Source: Limnephilus marmoratus (lineage: Eukaryota; Arthropoda; Insecta; Trichoptera; Limnephilidae). Taken from it: a DNA stretch of 64,000 bases. Both the position numbers and the translations under genes were made by a program. Positions within the stretch are counted from its first letter, which is position 1; each line of letters opens with the position of its first letter. Positions 1 through 9,461 of the stretch are shown one piece after another. The notes under the pieces were generated by a model that was not told the DNA's origin, made no database searches, and saw only the letters and a program-made list of their open reading frames with translations. The stretch lies in assembly GCA_917880885.1 (NCBI GenBank), contig OU862915.1, positions 38,076,676 to 38,140,675 on the forward strand, in the 5' to 3' direction.

Positions 1-112
1 CAACAGCTTGTACATGTACAATGTGGGTTCCAGACGTGAGAATTGTACTCAAGTTGACTTCTTACATTGGCAAAATATAACAGGTTAATTGACTTTAAAT
101 TGTTAAAATTTC
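1..112 (-). pseudogene. LINE reverse-transcriptase C-terminal fragment (family H type), cut by window edge
   Basis: Read on the minus strand, the first ~65 bases translate to the post-RT segment of a Jockey/CR1-like LINE (RSQLEYN.HVWNPH..VQAV). The same segment recurs at 18340-18420, where it is better preserved, and a homologous stretch in the family H LINE near 49.85 kb reads RSLLEYNSIVWSPYYQIH. Nothing further 5' is in the window, so the copy is partial. It is certainly non-functional as seen. Confidence 0.6.
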
Positions 113-200
113 TAGTTAGCCTAGTTATAAATACCAACATTTTAAAGCCCTTTAAAATTTCTAGTAAGCCTAGTTATAAATACCAACATTTTAAAGCCCC
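105..200. repeat. ~47-bp tandem duplication
   Basis: Two adjacent near-identical units of about 47 bp, each containing AAATTTCTAG, CCTAGTTATAAATACC and AACATTTTAAAGCCC. They differ by a few bases. It looks like a simple local duplication. Confidence 0.85.
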
Positions 201-1122
201 TATTAGAGATTTTTGTTAAATTGTTAACAAATGAAAGATTTGATTGAAAAGTTTTAATGAACAGGTTTAGGAAAGCAAAAGCCAAATTTTGTGGTGAACG
301 GTACAATAGGACAAGGATTAGATTAGAATATTTATCTTAACCTTCCGGTAGTTGCCCTTGCACCGAACATAAGCAGTCGCGCGCAGTCGGTGATCCCGTA
401 CCTCCAGTTTTGTCGCAATATCTGGCAACTTTATTGAAAAGATTTGCAAAAACATCCGAATTTGAACGTTATTATAGTAACGAATTACCAAAAATATGTA
501 TGTACTTATATTTATCGAGATCAAATCCAATTTTTTCCTATTACTATTATCTATATACAAAAACCATTTCACTCGCATTAATTATTAATCAATTCATAGC
601 GTTTCAATAACTGGTTAATTTTTAAAATTGCAAGAAAAATGTGCGTAACAGAAATAACGATTTAAATAAATTCAGATGTTTTAATTTATGTTACATTTAT
701 CGAGCCCATGTTATATCTAGTTAATATCTTCAGTAATCTGAGCCCCACCGTTCACAAATCTAATTGATTTTGTAATGTGTACACTTGCTTGATTGTTCAG
801 AAAAAAATAACCGAAGGATAAACAAAAACGTTTTCCAATTTCCTCCCCCATACAACCAACTGGACTTAAGGAACCCCTAAATCTATCCAGACAAACCTTC
901 GTTAGAATTTCGTTATTATTCCGTGAGGATGTATCTAGGTTGAGCAGGGGTTGTTTTTTGGAATACGTGATTTGACCCAGTTTCAACAATATCCTTCAGA
1001 AATAGTGAAAAATATTTTTTAATAAAAGTGTTGTTAACATTAGTATTTAAAAAACTTATGTGCTGCCAATAAAAATTCGTAGTTGATTACAAAAACAAGG
1101 TAGTTGATTGGAAAAACCCCAC
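201..1122. other. Unassigned AT-rich stretch
   Basis: No reading frame here resembles a known protein, and I found no repeat shared with the rest of the window. Short open frames (86-90 aa) have no recognisable motif or codon signature and are treated as chance. Confidence 0.5.
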
Positions 1123-1373
1123 TTAAGAGGGAATAACCAGACAAAACCGGAAATTCGTCATTTTGAAATCAAATTTAAGAAGTATTGGCCCTTTTCCACA
1201 AAAAATATAAATTGATTTCGAAAGACTGTTCTTTTATCTAGTAAAGCATTTTTTTTTAAATTTTGAGAAAATATATTTAATTTTAGTAGATTAAGGTGTT
1301 ACCGTAGGTCGTCGGCAGATTTGTTAAAAATTAAAAAAAAATTGTATTATACAACACACATTTCAAATCATAT

Positions 1374-1381
1374 AATCATGC
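1374..1381 (+). repeat. Target site duplication, left copy (AATCATGC)
   Basis: AATCATGC lies just before the LINE 5' end and again at 4719-4726 just after its 3' end. The uninterrupted repeat copy at 15.8 kb has this sequence once, which proves the duplication arose at insertion. Confidence 0.9.
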
Positions 1382-1709
1382 TCCCCGAAAGTACTGGAGA
1401 ACTCTGAGAAATGCCTTCTGGTCTCAGGTTTGAGGAAAGGAAAATCCTGATCTATTTCCTTCTCGTGGTGGGGAGTGAGCAACGACCTCGTGTCGGCAAA
1501 TATAGACAGGGACTGAGCGTTGGCCGGAATAAGCTGACCACCAACTTTCGCTCTACCAGGCGTCTGTTGTCTAGGGCACCCTCTTGTCCTGGAGAAGTAA
1601 ATAATCTCCAAAGGCGGAAGAACCTTCGAGGTCAACGGCATAGGATGTGGAAAGAAACGGGAAACTACCACATTAAAGGTCCAAGTGGCATCCCAAGAAC
1701 CAGCAAAAC

Positions 1710-2798
1710 ATGAATACCCAATCTCAAGTAAAATTCTCCGGAGGTAAAATAGTCCCCCGTTCGGATCTCCGGGTGGGGACTGATCGAGATGCTAGAAACA
1801 CAAAGTCAAAGTCAAATACAAAGAACCAAATAGCGAGATGGGCAACGTGGAATGTCCGCACATTACTGCAAAACAGCAAACTGGATAATCTGAAAGCTGA
1901 GATGCAAAACGTAAATTTGAATGCCCTAGGTATAGCAGAGATGAGATGGCCCAATTGTGGAGACTTCTGGAGTGGCAACTACAGAATCATCCAAACAGGA
2001 TGCATAAAGGATAAACCTGGCCAAGGAGGAGTAGGCGTTGTGCTGTGCAAGGAATGGGGAAGACGGGTTAAGGGATACGTGCAATATAGTGGAAGAATTA
2101 TTCTAGTCAAAATAGAAACTAAGCCTGTAGACACTGTAATTATCCAAGTATATATGCCAACATCTAGTCACAGCGAAGAAGAAGTGGAGGAGGTATACAG
2201 TTCACTAGATAAACTTATATTAGAGATAAAAGCAGGTGAAAATCTGATTCTCCTAGGAGATTGGAATGCTGTTGTAGGAGAAGGACGTGAAGGAACTTGC
2301 ATTGGGCCCTTTGGGCTGGGTGCAAGAAACGACAGAGGAAACAGATTGGCAGAATTCTGCGAAAAACACAAATTAGTGATAGCAAACACTTGTTTCCAAC
2401 ACCACCCAAGACAGCGATATACCTGGAAATCCCCTGGAGACAGACAAAGACTGCAAATAGACTATATAATGGTTAGACATAGATTTAAAAACCAAATAAA
2501 AGACTGTAGAAGCTATTCCAGTCCAGATATAGATAGTGACCATAATATGGTAATGGCCAAAAGTATTCTAAAACTGAAAAAAATAAAAAAGAGAAAAAAT
2601 TTCAAATGGGATACAAAAGTATTAAAGATAAAAGAGATCAGCGACAGTTTTAGGAAAAAAAACGCAAGAATGCAACCTAATGGAAGAGGAGAACGTGAAT
2701 GCGATCTGGAAAGTGATAAAGAAGAAGATCATAACTACGGCAGAGGAAACTATAGGCAAGGAAAAACCCCAAGCAAGGAAGGAATGGATAACCGATGA
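1710..2798 (+). CDS. LINE endonuclease region (exonuclease-endonuclease-phosphatase fold)
   Basis: Encodes the nicking endonuclease used in target-primed reverse transcription. Visible family motifs, in order: TWNVRTL (~residue 46), an AEMRW acidic motif (~76), QVYMPTSS (~145), LLGDWNAVVG (~181), IDYIMVRHRF (~250) and SDHNMVMAK (~275). These match the catalytic blocks of LINE apurinic endonucleases, with the GDWN and SDH residues intact. Frame-true homology ends near residue 315. The last ~45 residues after the A-run are out of frame and low in quality, so the real C-terminus continues into the next frame. Such ORFs are often mis-annotated by similarity as craniofacial development protein 2. 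The start chosen is the first ATG of the frame. Confidence 0.85.
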   Translation: MNTQSQVKFSGGKIVPRSDLRVGTDRDARNTKSKSNTKNQIARWATWNVRTLLQNSKLDNLKAEMQNVNLNALGIAEMRWPNCGDFWSGNYRIIQTGCIKDKPGQGGVGVVLCKEWGRRVKGYVQYSGRIILVKIETKPVDTVIIQVYMPTSSHSEEEVEEVYSSLDKLILEIKAGENLILLGDWNAVVGEGREGTCIGPFGLGARNDRGNRLAEFCEKHKLVIANTCFQHHPRQRYTWKSPGDRQRLQIDYIMVRHRFKNQIKDCRSYSSPDIDSDHNMVMAKSILKLKKIKKRKNFKWDTKVLKIKEISDSFRKKNARMQPNGRGERECDLESDKEEDHNYGRGNYRQGKTPSKEGMDNR

Positions 2799-4704
2799 GA
2801 TCCTAAATATGATAAAAGATAGAAGAGAGCTCAAAAATGATAAAAGAACTGAATCACAAGAGAAATATAAAGTGCTGAGAAACAGAATAAATAGAGAGTC
2901 AAGAATAGCCAAAGAAACATTCTACCAGAATAAATGCGATGAGATAAACGACGACCTCAAGAGAGGAAATATAGAAAGAACTCACGCTGCGGTGAAAGAC
3001 TTCTTTGGGATGAGAGTTGAAAAGGGTAATGCAATAGAAGGAGAAGACGGCAAAATACTTTTCGAAAATGACCAAATAGGAGAGAGATGGAAAAGATACC
3101 TCGAAATGCTGTACAATGGGAAGGGAAATAGTGACAACGAAACATTGATAGAAAGAGAAAATGAGGTAGACGCAGATGATTTGGGAGATCCCATCACTAG
3201 AGAAGAGTTTGATCTCGTACTGAAAAACCTCACAAACGGGAAAGCACCCGGAATCGATGACGTTCCGGCTGAACTAATTAAACCAGCAGGAAAAGGAACT
3301 ATAGATGCCCTGTTTAAAATGATACAGACAATGTATAAGACTGGAAAGATACCAGAGGATTTCGAGAAATGCCTAATTGTTACATTACCAAAGAAAGCAG
3401 GCACGACGAAATGTGAACAACACAGAACTCTTAGCCTAATATCTCATGCCTCAAAAATATTGACTAATATCATTCTAAAAAGAATCGAACCAAAAGTAGA
3501 GAACATCCTTTCCGGAGATCAGTATGGCTTTAGAAGAGGTGTAGGAACCAGAGAAGCAATATTGTCGCTACGAATACTACTTGAAAAAAGAATAAAAAGA
3601 AACCAAAACACATTCATCGCATTCATAGACCTGGAAAAGGCTTTCGATAAAGTAGAATGGAAAAGACTCTTCGAGATTCTGAAGAGAATTGATATCAAAT
3701 ATAGAGATAGACGAATAATCCAGGCGCTATACAAGAATGAGGCCGCTATAATTAGATGTGACAATGATACAAAAGAAGCCAGTATAAGACAAGGGGTGAG
3801 ACAGGGATGCTCTCTGTCACCTGTTCTTTTTAACGCTTATATACAAAGTGCGATTGACGACTTGAGAGAGAGAATGAGTCACAGAAAAGGTGTAAAGATA
3901 CACGGGCAAAAGGTGGATATGATAAGGTTTGTTGACGATATTGCATTGGTTGCTGAAAGCGAAGAAGAACTGCAAGAGGCCTTAACAACCATGCAAAGCA
4001 TTCTCCAAAATAACTATAACATGAAGATAAATAAAGACAAAACAAAGCTGCTGACTGTAGGCCGAACGCAACATCAGATGCGAATAGAGATGTCAGGAGT
4101 TCCACTAAAGAACGCCAAGGAGTTTGTCTATCTCGGGAGCAAAATAACATGGGACGGTCGGTCTAAGAGCGATGTCGACAGCCGTATACACCAGGCTAGG
4201 CTTGCTTTCAATAAAAGGTCGAAAATAATTGAATCAAATAATATAGACCTAAAGCTGAGAATACTCCTCATCAAGACCTATGTATGGAGTATCTTGATGT
4301 ACGGCTGCGAAACATGGTGCCTATCCAAAAGAGATAAACGGAGACTAGAGGCTTTTGAGATGTGGTCCTATAGAAAACTATTAGGAATTTCCTGGAGAGA
4401 CCACATTACAAATGAGGAGGTTCTCCAAAGAATCGAAGGAGGAAGGCACCTGCTCAGGACCTTGTCCGAAAGGCGTGCAAGATGGATCGGCCATGTAATA
4501 CGACAAGAAGGCCTCTTGCATTCCATAATGGAGGGTATGACCGAGGGGACAAACTCTAGGGGACGCCCACGCCGAGAGTACCTGGAGGACCTGCTGGTGG
4601 ACGTGCGCTGCTTATCATATGCAGACCTCAAAAGAGCCGCACAAGACAGGGAAGAATGGAAGAGGAAACTAAAGAAAATTGCTGCAAACCAATCCCAGGA
4701 TTGA
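2680..4704 (+). CDS. LINE reverse transcriptase (RTE-like), 674 aa as read
   Basis: RNA-directed DNA polymerase of the same element. RT blocks: NGKAPGIDDVPAELIK (~190), QYGFRRGVGTREAI (~284), FIDLEKAFDKV (~315), RQGVRQGCSLSPVLFN (~372) and MIRFVDDIALVAE (~417, the catalytic box as FVDD instead of the common FADD). Then LGSKITWDGRS (~488) and the C-terminal YGCETW...AFEMWSYRKLLGISWRDHITNEEV block typical of RTE-like elements. The frame is open upstream of the ATG through the A-run, so this ATG is internal to a single original ORF and not a true start. The stop lies 14 bases before the GA-rich end. It would act in the nucleus at the cleaved target. Confidence 0.88.
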   Translation: MEEENVNAIWKVIKKKIITTAEETIGKEKPQARKEWITDEILNMIKDRRELKNDKRTESQEKYKVLRNRINRESRIAKETFYQNKCDEINDDLKRGNIERTHAAVKDFFGMRVEKGNAIEGEDGKILFENDQIGERWKRYLEMLYNGKGNSDNETLIERENEVDADDLGDPITREEFDLVLKNLTNGKAPGIDDVPAELIKPAGKGTIDALFKMIQTMYKTGKIPEDFEKCLIVTLPKKAGTTKCEQHRTLSLISHASKILTNIILKRIEPKVENILSGDQYGFRRGVGTREAILSLRILLEKRIKRNQNTFIAFIDLEKAFDKVEWKRLFEILKRIDIKYRDRRIIQALYKNEAAIIRCDNDTKEASIRQGVRQGCSLSPVLFNAYIQSAIDDLRERMSHRKGVKIHGQKVDMIRFVDDIALVAESEEELQEALTTMQSILQNNYNMKINKDKTKLLTVGRTQHQMRIEMSGVPLKNAKEFVYLGSKITWDGRSKSDVDSRIHQARLAFNKRSKIIESNNIDLKLRILLIKTYVWSILMYGCETWCLSKRDKRRLEAFEMWSYRKLLGISWRDHITNEEVLQRIEGGRHLLRTLSERRARWIGHVIRQEGLLHSIMEGMTEGTNSRGRPRREYLEDLLVDVRCLSYADLKRAAQDREEWKRKLKKIAANQSQD

Positions 4705-5334
4705 AACCAGAGAGAGAGAATCATGCAGTAAAATAAATAAATGAATTACCTAGGAACGGTTATGTTTTAGAATTTAAATTTTTTTTAAATAAAATCTTTT
4801 AAAAAAAGATCCGTACGCGGGTTTTGTGACGAAAATACTTTGGTTTGTCTATTTATTTACGGTCTCACGAACTATTTTTTTTTCATTCTTATTTTGCTTA
4901 GACATTATTGAAAAATTATAAATACTTATGATCAAAAAATAATTACAAAAAGTACATAATTTTAATAGTTTTATTCTCACGCCTTTCAGCATTTTCGAAT
5001 GTAGGTAAAAATTAAAGCAAATTTAGAATGAAATAAAATCGATATTTAGTTATTATTTAAAAAGCTGGTACAGAGAATAATTAATCTTTCTCATTGGAAC
5101 CGCCCTGTACAATCGTAAGAACATCTTTCGGCAAAATTTGATTTCTCGGCCGCTGGCTGGTTAATGGCCCTCAAGGTGAAAGTGCGCACTTGAAGTGAAA
5201 TAACACAAAACTGCGCTATATAAATATGTATTACCTTAGTACTATTATTATAAAGCTCTCCTTTAAGCCGCGGTATTCCAAATTTCTATACCATTTTATA
5301 ACATCTTTCCCTTGAACACTTTAAATTTATAAGT

Positions 5335-5825
5335 ATCTAAAAAAATTTATTTTTATTTATTTATTTATTTATTGTTTGTTTGTAAATATTACATAATACA
5401 ATATAATGACCTTAAAATGCCCAACTAGGCAATTGCCCGTTTTAGGACATTCCAATATGATAATGTATTTACATGTAAATTATAGTAAGTTATAGTGTTG
5501 ACTATTCTGTTGTAAAAATAATACATATGTATATTCATATTCTAGAATACTTCCAGTTATACCACGACATTATTACTATTGTTTAGCTGACATAATAAAC
5601 TAAAGAAATATTAGTAGATAAAACAAGAAAAAATGAATTTGAAAATGAAAAAGAATGAAGAAATTCTGCTGGTAAAATAATACATATATATATATTCATA
5701 ATCTAGTATACTCTCAGTTATACCCGACATTTTTTTTACAATTGTTTAGCTGACATGATAAACTAAAGAAATGTTACTAGATAAAACAAGAAACTGAAAA
5801 ATAAAAAGCTGAAAGTAAAGAAGGA
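5335..5825. repeat. TTTA microsatellite followed by a ~160-bp tandem duplication
   Basis: A TTTATTTATTTATTTATTG run (~5350-5370) leads into AT-rich sequence that resembles an inverted LINE 3' tail. Within it, 5510-5628 and 5670-5790 are diverged direct copies sharing AATACATATRTATATTCATA, AGTTATACC.CGACATT, TGTTTAGCTGACAT and AGATAAAACAAG, with a period of about 161 bp. No protein homology is seen, so the LINE origin is only suggested. Confidence 0.65.
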
Positions 5826-6057
5826 ACTTATCCTTTAAGGAAAAATATCACGAAGAATTGAGCAATTTTCGAACTTACTTTATGTAAAAATACAGTTACT
5901 GTAATGCTAATATAATACCAATATAAATTAAAAGGTAAAGAAAAACCAAAATTACAATGAAACAACAAACAAACGAAATTGGTGTTAATTTTGAAGAAAC
6001 GGTAATTATTTGAAATCTTGATAGAAAAAAATCGCGAAATATGCTCCGAAAATTGCA

Positions 6058-6172
6058 ATAAACACTATTTTCATTGAAGAAGAAGATTCCACTAATAATC
6101 TAAACGAAAATACGAAAGAGAATGAGACAAAGAAAAACAGAAAAGGGTAAGGGTCGCAACGTTTTTTCTTTT
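6058..6172 (-). mobile_element. tRNA-related SINE body, 5'-truncated
   Basis: The reverse complement matches 36231-36341, starting from GTTGCGA and through TTCTGTTTTTCT, ATTTTCGTTTAGATTATTA and CTTCTTCTTCAAT to TAGTGTTT. The tRNA-like head seen in the 36.2-kb copy is missing here, consistent with 5' truncation during reverse transcription. Confidence 0.75.
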
Positions 6173-6592
6173 GTTTTACAAGTTGTATGAAAAAATTCCG
6201 TCGTACCGTCGCAGTGCCTATTAACATTAATCAAAAAAGATGCGCGTATTAGAAAAAGTTTTGTAAGATAAGTTTTCATTTTGTTGTTACGTTTTATGGA
6301 AAAAACAAATTTTACGATGATCGGTACATTAAAACGATTTAATTAGTGTTTATCTTCCTAAGAGTGATTCGTCCCGCATGACGCGAATAAAGCACCAAAT
6401 AGTCTAAAGACAATTTTTTCAGAAACTGTTCAAATCAAGTAGATAGTTGGCAAAGACTGTTCGAATATCCTTTTGATAGGTTCAGCGGGTAGATTCTCTA
6501 ACAAACCAAATGACAGGATATTGATCCTCCCTTAAAAATAAGGAAAGAACCCAATTAGTCTGGGAACTAGAAACGGGCAGATTAAAAGGTTC

Positions 6593-6599
6593 TATAAAA
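6593..6599 (+). promoter_or_regulatory. Candidate TATA box
   Basis: TATAAAA at 6593-6599 lies 44 bases upstream of the ATG at 6643, which heads a signal-peptide-like frame. The spacing would allow a start site near 6624 and a very short leader. TATAAAA is common by chance in DNA this AT-rich. Confidence 0.25.
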
Positions 6600-6642
6600 C
6601 TATCCCTAAGGCGGACACTATTCTGTTATTGTGGCCGATCGA

Positions 6643-6855
6643 ATGAAATTCCGACGAATCATTCAACTAACTGTTTATTTGTGTTTGATTGGCGGAGCGA
6701 AATGCCAATTGAAAGAAAACAATGGACTTGCTGGATGGACTGGGGTACAAAGGAAAACATTTGAGAAATATATCAGAAAATTCTTAGAAAGAAAAAAAAA
6801 ACTATATATGTCAAATGTAAAAATGTTAGGTCTTCACTCAGGAGAAATCTTTTAG
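6643..6855 (+). CDS. Possible first coding exon of a small secreted protein (unrecognised)
   Basis: From the ATG at 6643 the frame begins MKFRRIIQLTVYLCLIGG, then AKCQLKENNGLAGWTG. That is a basic n-region, a ~12-residue hydrophobic core and a plausible cleavage site near GAKC-Q, the layout of a secretory signal peptide. The downstream half is lysine-rich and low in complexity and may be read-through into an intron. A possible, weak GT donor sits at ~6745. No repeat family in this window covers this stretch. I recognise no family. It could equally be chance, since frames of this length are expected in AT-rich DNA. Confidence 0.25.
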   Translation: MKFRRIIQLTVYLCLIGGAKCQLKENNGLAGWTGVQRKTFEKYIRKFLERKKKLYMSNVKMLGLHSGEIF

Positions 6856-6859
6856 TTAG

Positions 6860-7272
6860 ACTGTTTTTTTATAAATGAAGCACTTTTTTTTGTAACTTAA
6901 TTTCTTGATTTTTATTATTATGATTGAATAGTTACAACTGACGAAAATAACTTTTCCCCCCCAACGGACAAGGGTTCAGTAGTATTTTAAATTCTTAGTG
7001 CAAGTTTTTGTAAAGAAGTAAGTTAATTTCACCGATGCAAGCCTTTTTATAAAGGTACTTACCTTGTCTGTTGTGGGAGAAAGAGACAAACATAAATGAT
7101 TCTATTAGAGACATCTGACGAACAAATCAGACAACCCTTTGATCGCAATCCAACCCTTGATGGTAACTCTTAACTCCATAATTGGTTTGAATCCTGGGTA
7201 TTAAATCTAAACAATGTCTATATCATGTCGTTTTTTTTAATTTTACTTTTATGATGTACTATAATTTCCCGG
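6860..7272. other. Unassigned AT-rich stretch
   Basis: No recognisable gene or shared repeat. It includes short T and C homopolymer runs. Confidence 0.5.
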
Positions 7273-7850
7273 GATGGGAAGGCTGATAGAGATATTGAAG
7301 GAAAGGTTAATGCAGGTAACCCTATTAATGGAGGACTGAACGCCGTTGGCACCAACAAATAACTGAGTACTGGTACCTACCCTGACGTATGGCAGTGAGC
7401 CATGGAAATGGCAGAGGAAGGATGAAAGTAGACTGAATGCCGTAGAAATGAGATCCCGAGGCGTATGTGTAATAAAACCATGTATGATCGTGTGAGAAAC
7501 GTGGAGATCCGCAAAGAATGATTAGCGTAATGAGTAAGATCAAAAAATGAACGCACCGATGGTTTGGGCATGTCGAGCGAATGAACGAGGAAAGGAGTGT
7601 AAAGAGAATATATGACGCAAATGTTAATGGTAGAAGAAGTCGGGGACGCCCGAGAAAGACATGGCACGACCGAGTGAATCAAATACTTCAGTCGGGCCAT
7701 GTCAAGAGTCAGAATAATAGAATAGCATGTATGAGACGATGTACGAATGTGAACGAGGCAAGGAGTGTGTGCCAAAACCAAGTTTTTGGCGGTTCGTCCT
7801 CTCTGCCTACCCCTGCGGGGAAACAGCGTGATGGTTCGTTAATTAGTTAG
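7273..7850 (+). pseudogene. LINE family B, RT C-terminal fragment with 3' end
   Basis: Translating in broken frames gives the post-RT region: an upstream piece corresponding to the RDIEGRVNAGN block, then PTLTYGSE.WKWQRKDESRLNAVEM, RWFGHVERMNEERSVKRIYD, RGRPRKTWHD.VNQIL and an ending at LSAYPCGE. Family B copies at 30.6, 41.0 and 52.2 kb share this protein and the nucleotide end CTGCCTACCCCTGCGGGGAAA followed by a TTAG/TAAC-type tail. Stops and frameshifts near 7480-7550 make it a pseudogene. It extends further 5' than the other three copies. Confidence 0.8.
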
Positions 7851-8067
7851 TTTTACTCTAACTGTGTGAAACTTATATTTTGAAATCAAAATGCCTTTGT
7901 GAAATTGTACCTATTACCTCCCACCCTTGAATCGTAAATTCATCTCGTCCTTAAAATTTTTCCGAATTACAAGCAAGAAATAAAAACAATAAAAAAAATA
8001 AGATACTTAGATCGTGTACAATGATTGAGATAGTGAGGCCAAGGCATATCTGAAGAGTTATTCTCTA

Positions 8068-8155
8068 TTTTTTGTGGGATCTTCATCAAGGTAACGGACT
8101 TCTGTCAAATTTGTGTGATTTTTACATATAATCACACAAACCTGACAAGAGATCT
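8068..8155. mobile_element. Short copy of a TIR MITE (TTTTTTGTGGGATC type)
   Basis: It begins TTTTTTGTGGGATC and carries CTGTCAAATTTGTGTGA, then after a few bases the inverted TCACACAAACCTGACA. This matches both arms of the MITE at 27473-27706 with most of the interior missing. Confidence 0.7.
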
Positions 8156-8249
8156 TCTGGCTGGAATATTCGTAAACATGGTAGATACTCTAGTATCGCC
8201 CTTGCCCACGAAAGGTTATTTGAAATAACCGTGTTGGGAGACCAGAGTC

Positions 8250-8695
8250 AGGTGCATCTTAACCCCTGTCGTAGGTCACGCCAAGCGGTTTGCTGCGTGT
8301 GGTAACGTAGCTGGGGTGCCCGGATTCAATGGGGGTGGAGGGGGGGGGGGGGGGAGGGGAGGTGAGGTTGTCTTAGCGGCGAACGCCTTTGCTCGGATTG
8401 GGAAAAACTGGTTAAGGAAGACCTAATCTAGATATTTCCAGCCGAACCCTCTCGATCCATCGCCTTGCATCGCAGTGGAGGGGATGATTCGGTGGATGGA
8501 GGTTTTGGAGGGATGGTAGACCTGTCACTTCTGGGCATATTGATTCTCTCCAGATAATACCCACCCATCTTACCCCTTTTCTTCCAGAACTTACTCTTCT
8601 TCCTTTCCCCAAAAAGACCTTCCACATATTACCCCCAAAGATCCTGAGATATCTTTTCCTCAGGGCCTCCTGCGTGGAACTATTTAAAAAAAAAT
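8250..8695 (+). mobile_element. SINE family A copy
   Basis: Contains the family A landmarks in order: TAGGTCACGCCAAGCGGTT, GGGGTGCCCGGATTCA, a G-homopolymer (~8337-8357), CCATCGCCTTGCATCGCAG, AAAAAGACCTTCCACA, and the 3' CTGAGATATCTTTTCCTCAGGG palindrome with CCTCCTGCGTGGA. The palindrome is imperfect. An A-rich tail follows. It is non-coding. Confidence 0.8.
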
Positions 8696-9039
8696 TTAAA
8701 TGCCTGGCGACAGCGGGGGTAATTGGACTTAGTGCGGTATTCAAATAAAATAGCGAAATGAGCTGGCCATACTAATCTGCTAACTGAACTACTGAATAAA
8801 GCTATTATAGCCTTTCCAATCTCTTCAATTCTGAATATTGGCCTTTGACTGAAGCAGTAGGTACTCACCGTAGTATTTTAATTTTTAGATTCTAATTTTT
8901 CTGAAGGCTTATCATCAGGGTAATCTTTAAATCAAATGTTTTTCTAAATATTAAATTTTTCTTGGTCTTCGCATTTTTTACAACTCTTTCTTGCTACCGC
9001 GTAAGAAAAGCTCACACGAAATTGAAGATAACCAGAAAA

Positions 9040-9428
9040 ATATGATAGAAGGGATCGGATTCGGATGAAATCAAATGCCATATTGAACAAGCTCGAGCAA
9101 CCTTTATCCGCATGAAAAAGATGTTCTGCAGTCATGATCTCAACCTTGGATTACGAATGCGAATGGTCAGATGCTACGTCTTTTCGAAATTATTTTATGG
9201 AATGGAAGCATAGACGCTTACTGAAGAACTAATTTGGTAACTTGAGGCATTCGAGATGTGGATCTACAGAAAAATACTTAAAATAAGCTGGATGGACAGG
9301 GTTACGAATGAAGATGTTATGGTTCGGATGAATAAAAAAAATGTTATTAAAACTATAAAAATCCGAAAACTTCCATATCGTGAACGTGTGACGAGACATC
9401 CAGAGAAGTATGAGATCCTGCATCTCAT

Positions 9429-9429
<1 letters not shown>
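9040..9429 (+). pseudogene. RTE-like RT C-terminal fragment, left part
   Basis: Reads EIKCHIEQARATFIRMKKMF, LRMRMVRCYVFSKLFYG, LEAFEMWIYRKILKISW and MDRVTNEDVMVRMNKKNVI, then HPEKYEILHLI, with a few stops. This is the block that in RTE-like LINEs follows the polymerase core. The reading continues at 11265 after an inserted LINE. It is distinct from the 1.4-kb element, since amino-acid identity between them is only moderate. Confidence 0.85.

Positions 9430-9461
<32 letters not shown>

Larger units (their letters stand above)
1382..4718 (+). mobile_element. RTE-like non-LTR retrotransposon, 3337 bp, near full length
   Basis: The element comprises a ~330-bp 5' region, an apurinic-type endonuclease frame, an RT frame, a very short 3' UTR and a GA-rich terminus (CCAGAGAGAGAG). 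Its borders are fixed by the AATCATGC target duplication and by the empty site in the second repeat G copy. A total of ~3.3 kb, endonuclease followed directly by RT, and a minimal 3' UTR fit the RTE clade. The long 5' end is unusual for LINEs in this window, most of which are truncated, and suggests a comparatively young insertion. The endonuclease and RT frames are offset at an A-run near 2655-2662, so this copy is probably dead unless that offset is an assembly error. Confidence 0.88.
1123..5164. mobile_element. TTAA-bounded repeat G, copy 1, interrupted by an RTE LINE
   Basis: The outer parts (1123-1381 and 4727-5164, about 697 bp once the insertion and one target copy are removed) match the reverse complement of 15454-16164 (711 bp) almost end to end. 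Shared landmarks include TCGGCAGATTTGTTA, CATTTCAAAT.ATATAATCATGC, AGTAAAATAAAT and CGCTGGCTGGTTAA. Both copies start and stop at TTAA, so TTAA may be the target duplication, as in piggyBac-type elements. The termini (TTAAGAGGG and CTGGTTAA) are not a convincing TIR pair. No coding capacity is visible, so it is non-autonomous or a remnant. Confidence 0.75.

Noticed and set aside
1363..1713. ~100-aa frames upstream of the endonuclease
   Set aside because: They lie in the 5' region of the RTE element on both strands without recognisable domains; treated as 5' UTR, though a small leader ORF cannot be excluded.
4727..4742. AAAT-type tail of the RTE element
   Set aside because: This sequence also occurs in the uninterrupted repeat copy at 15.87 kb, so it belongs to the host repeat; the LINE ends at 4718.
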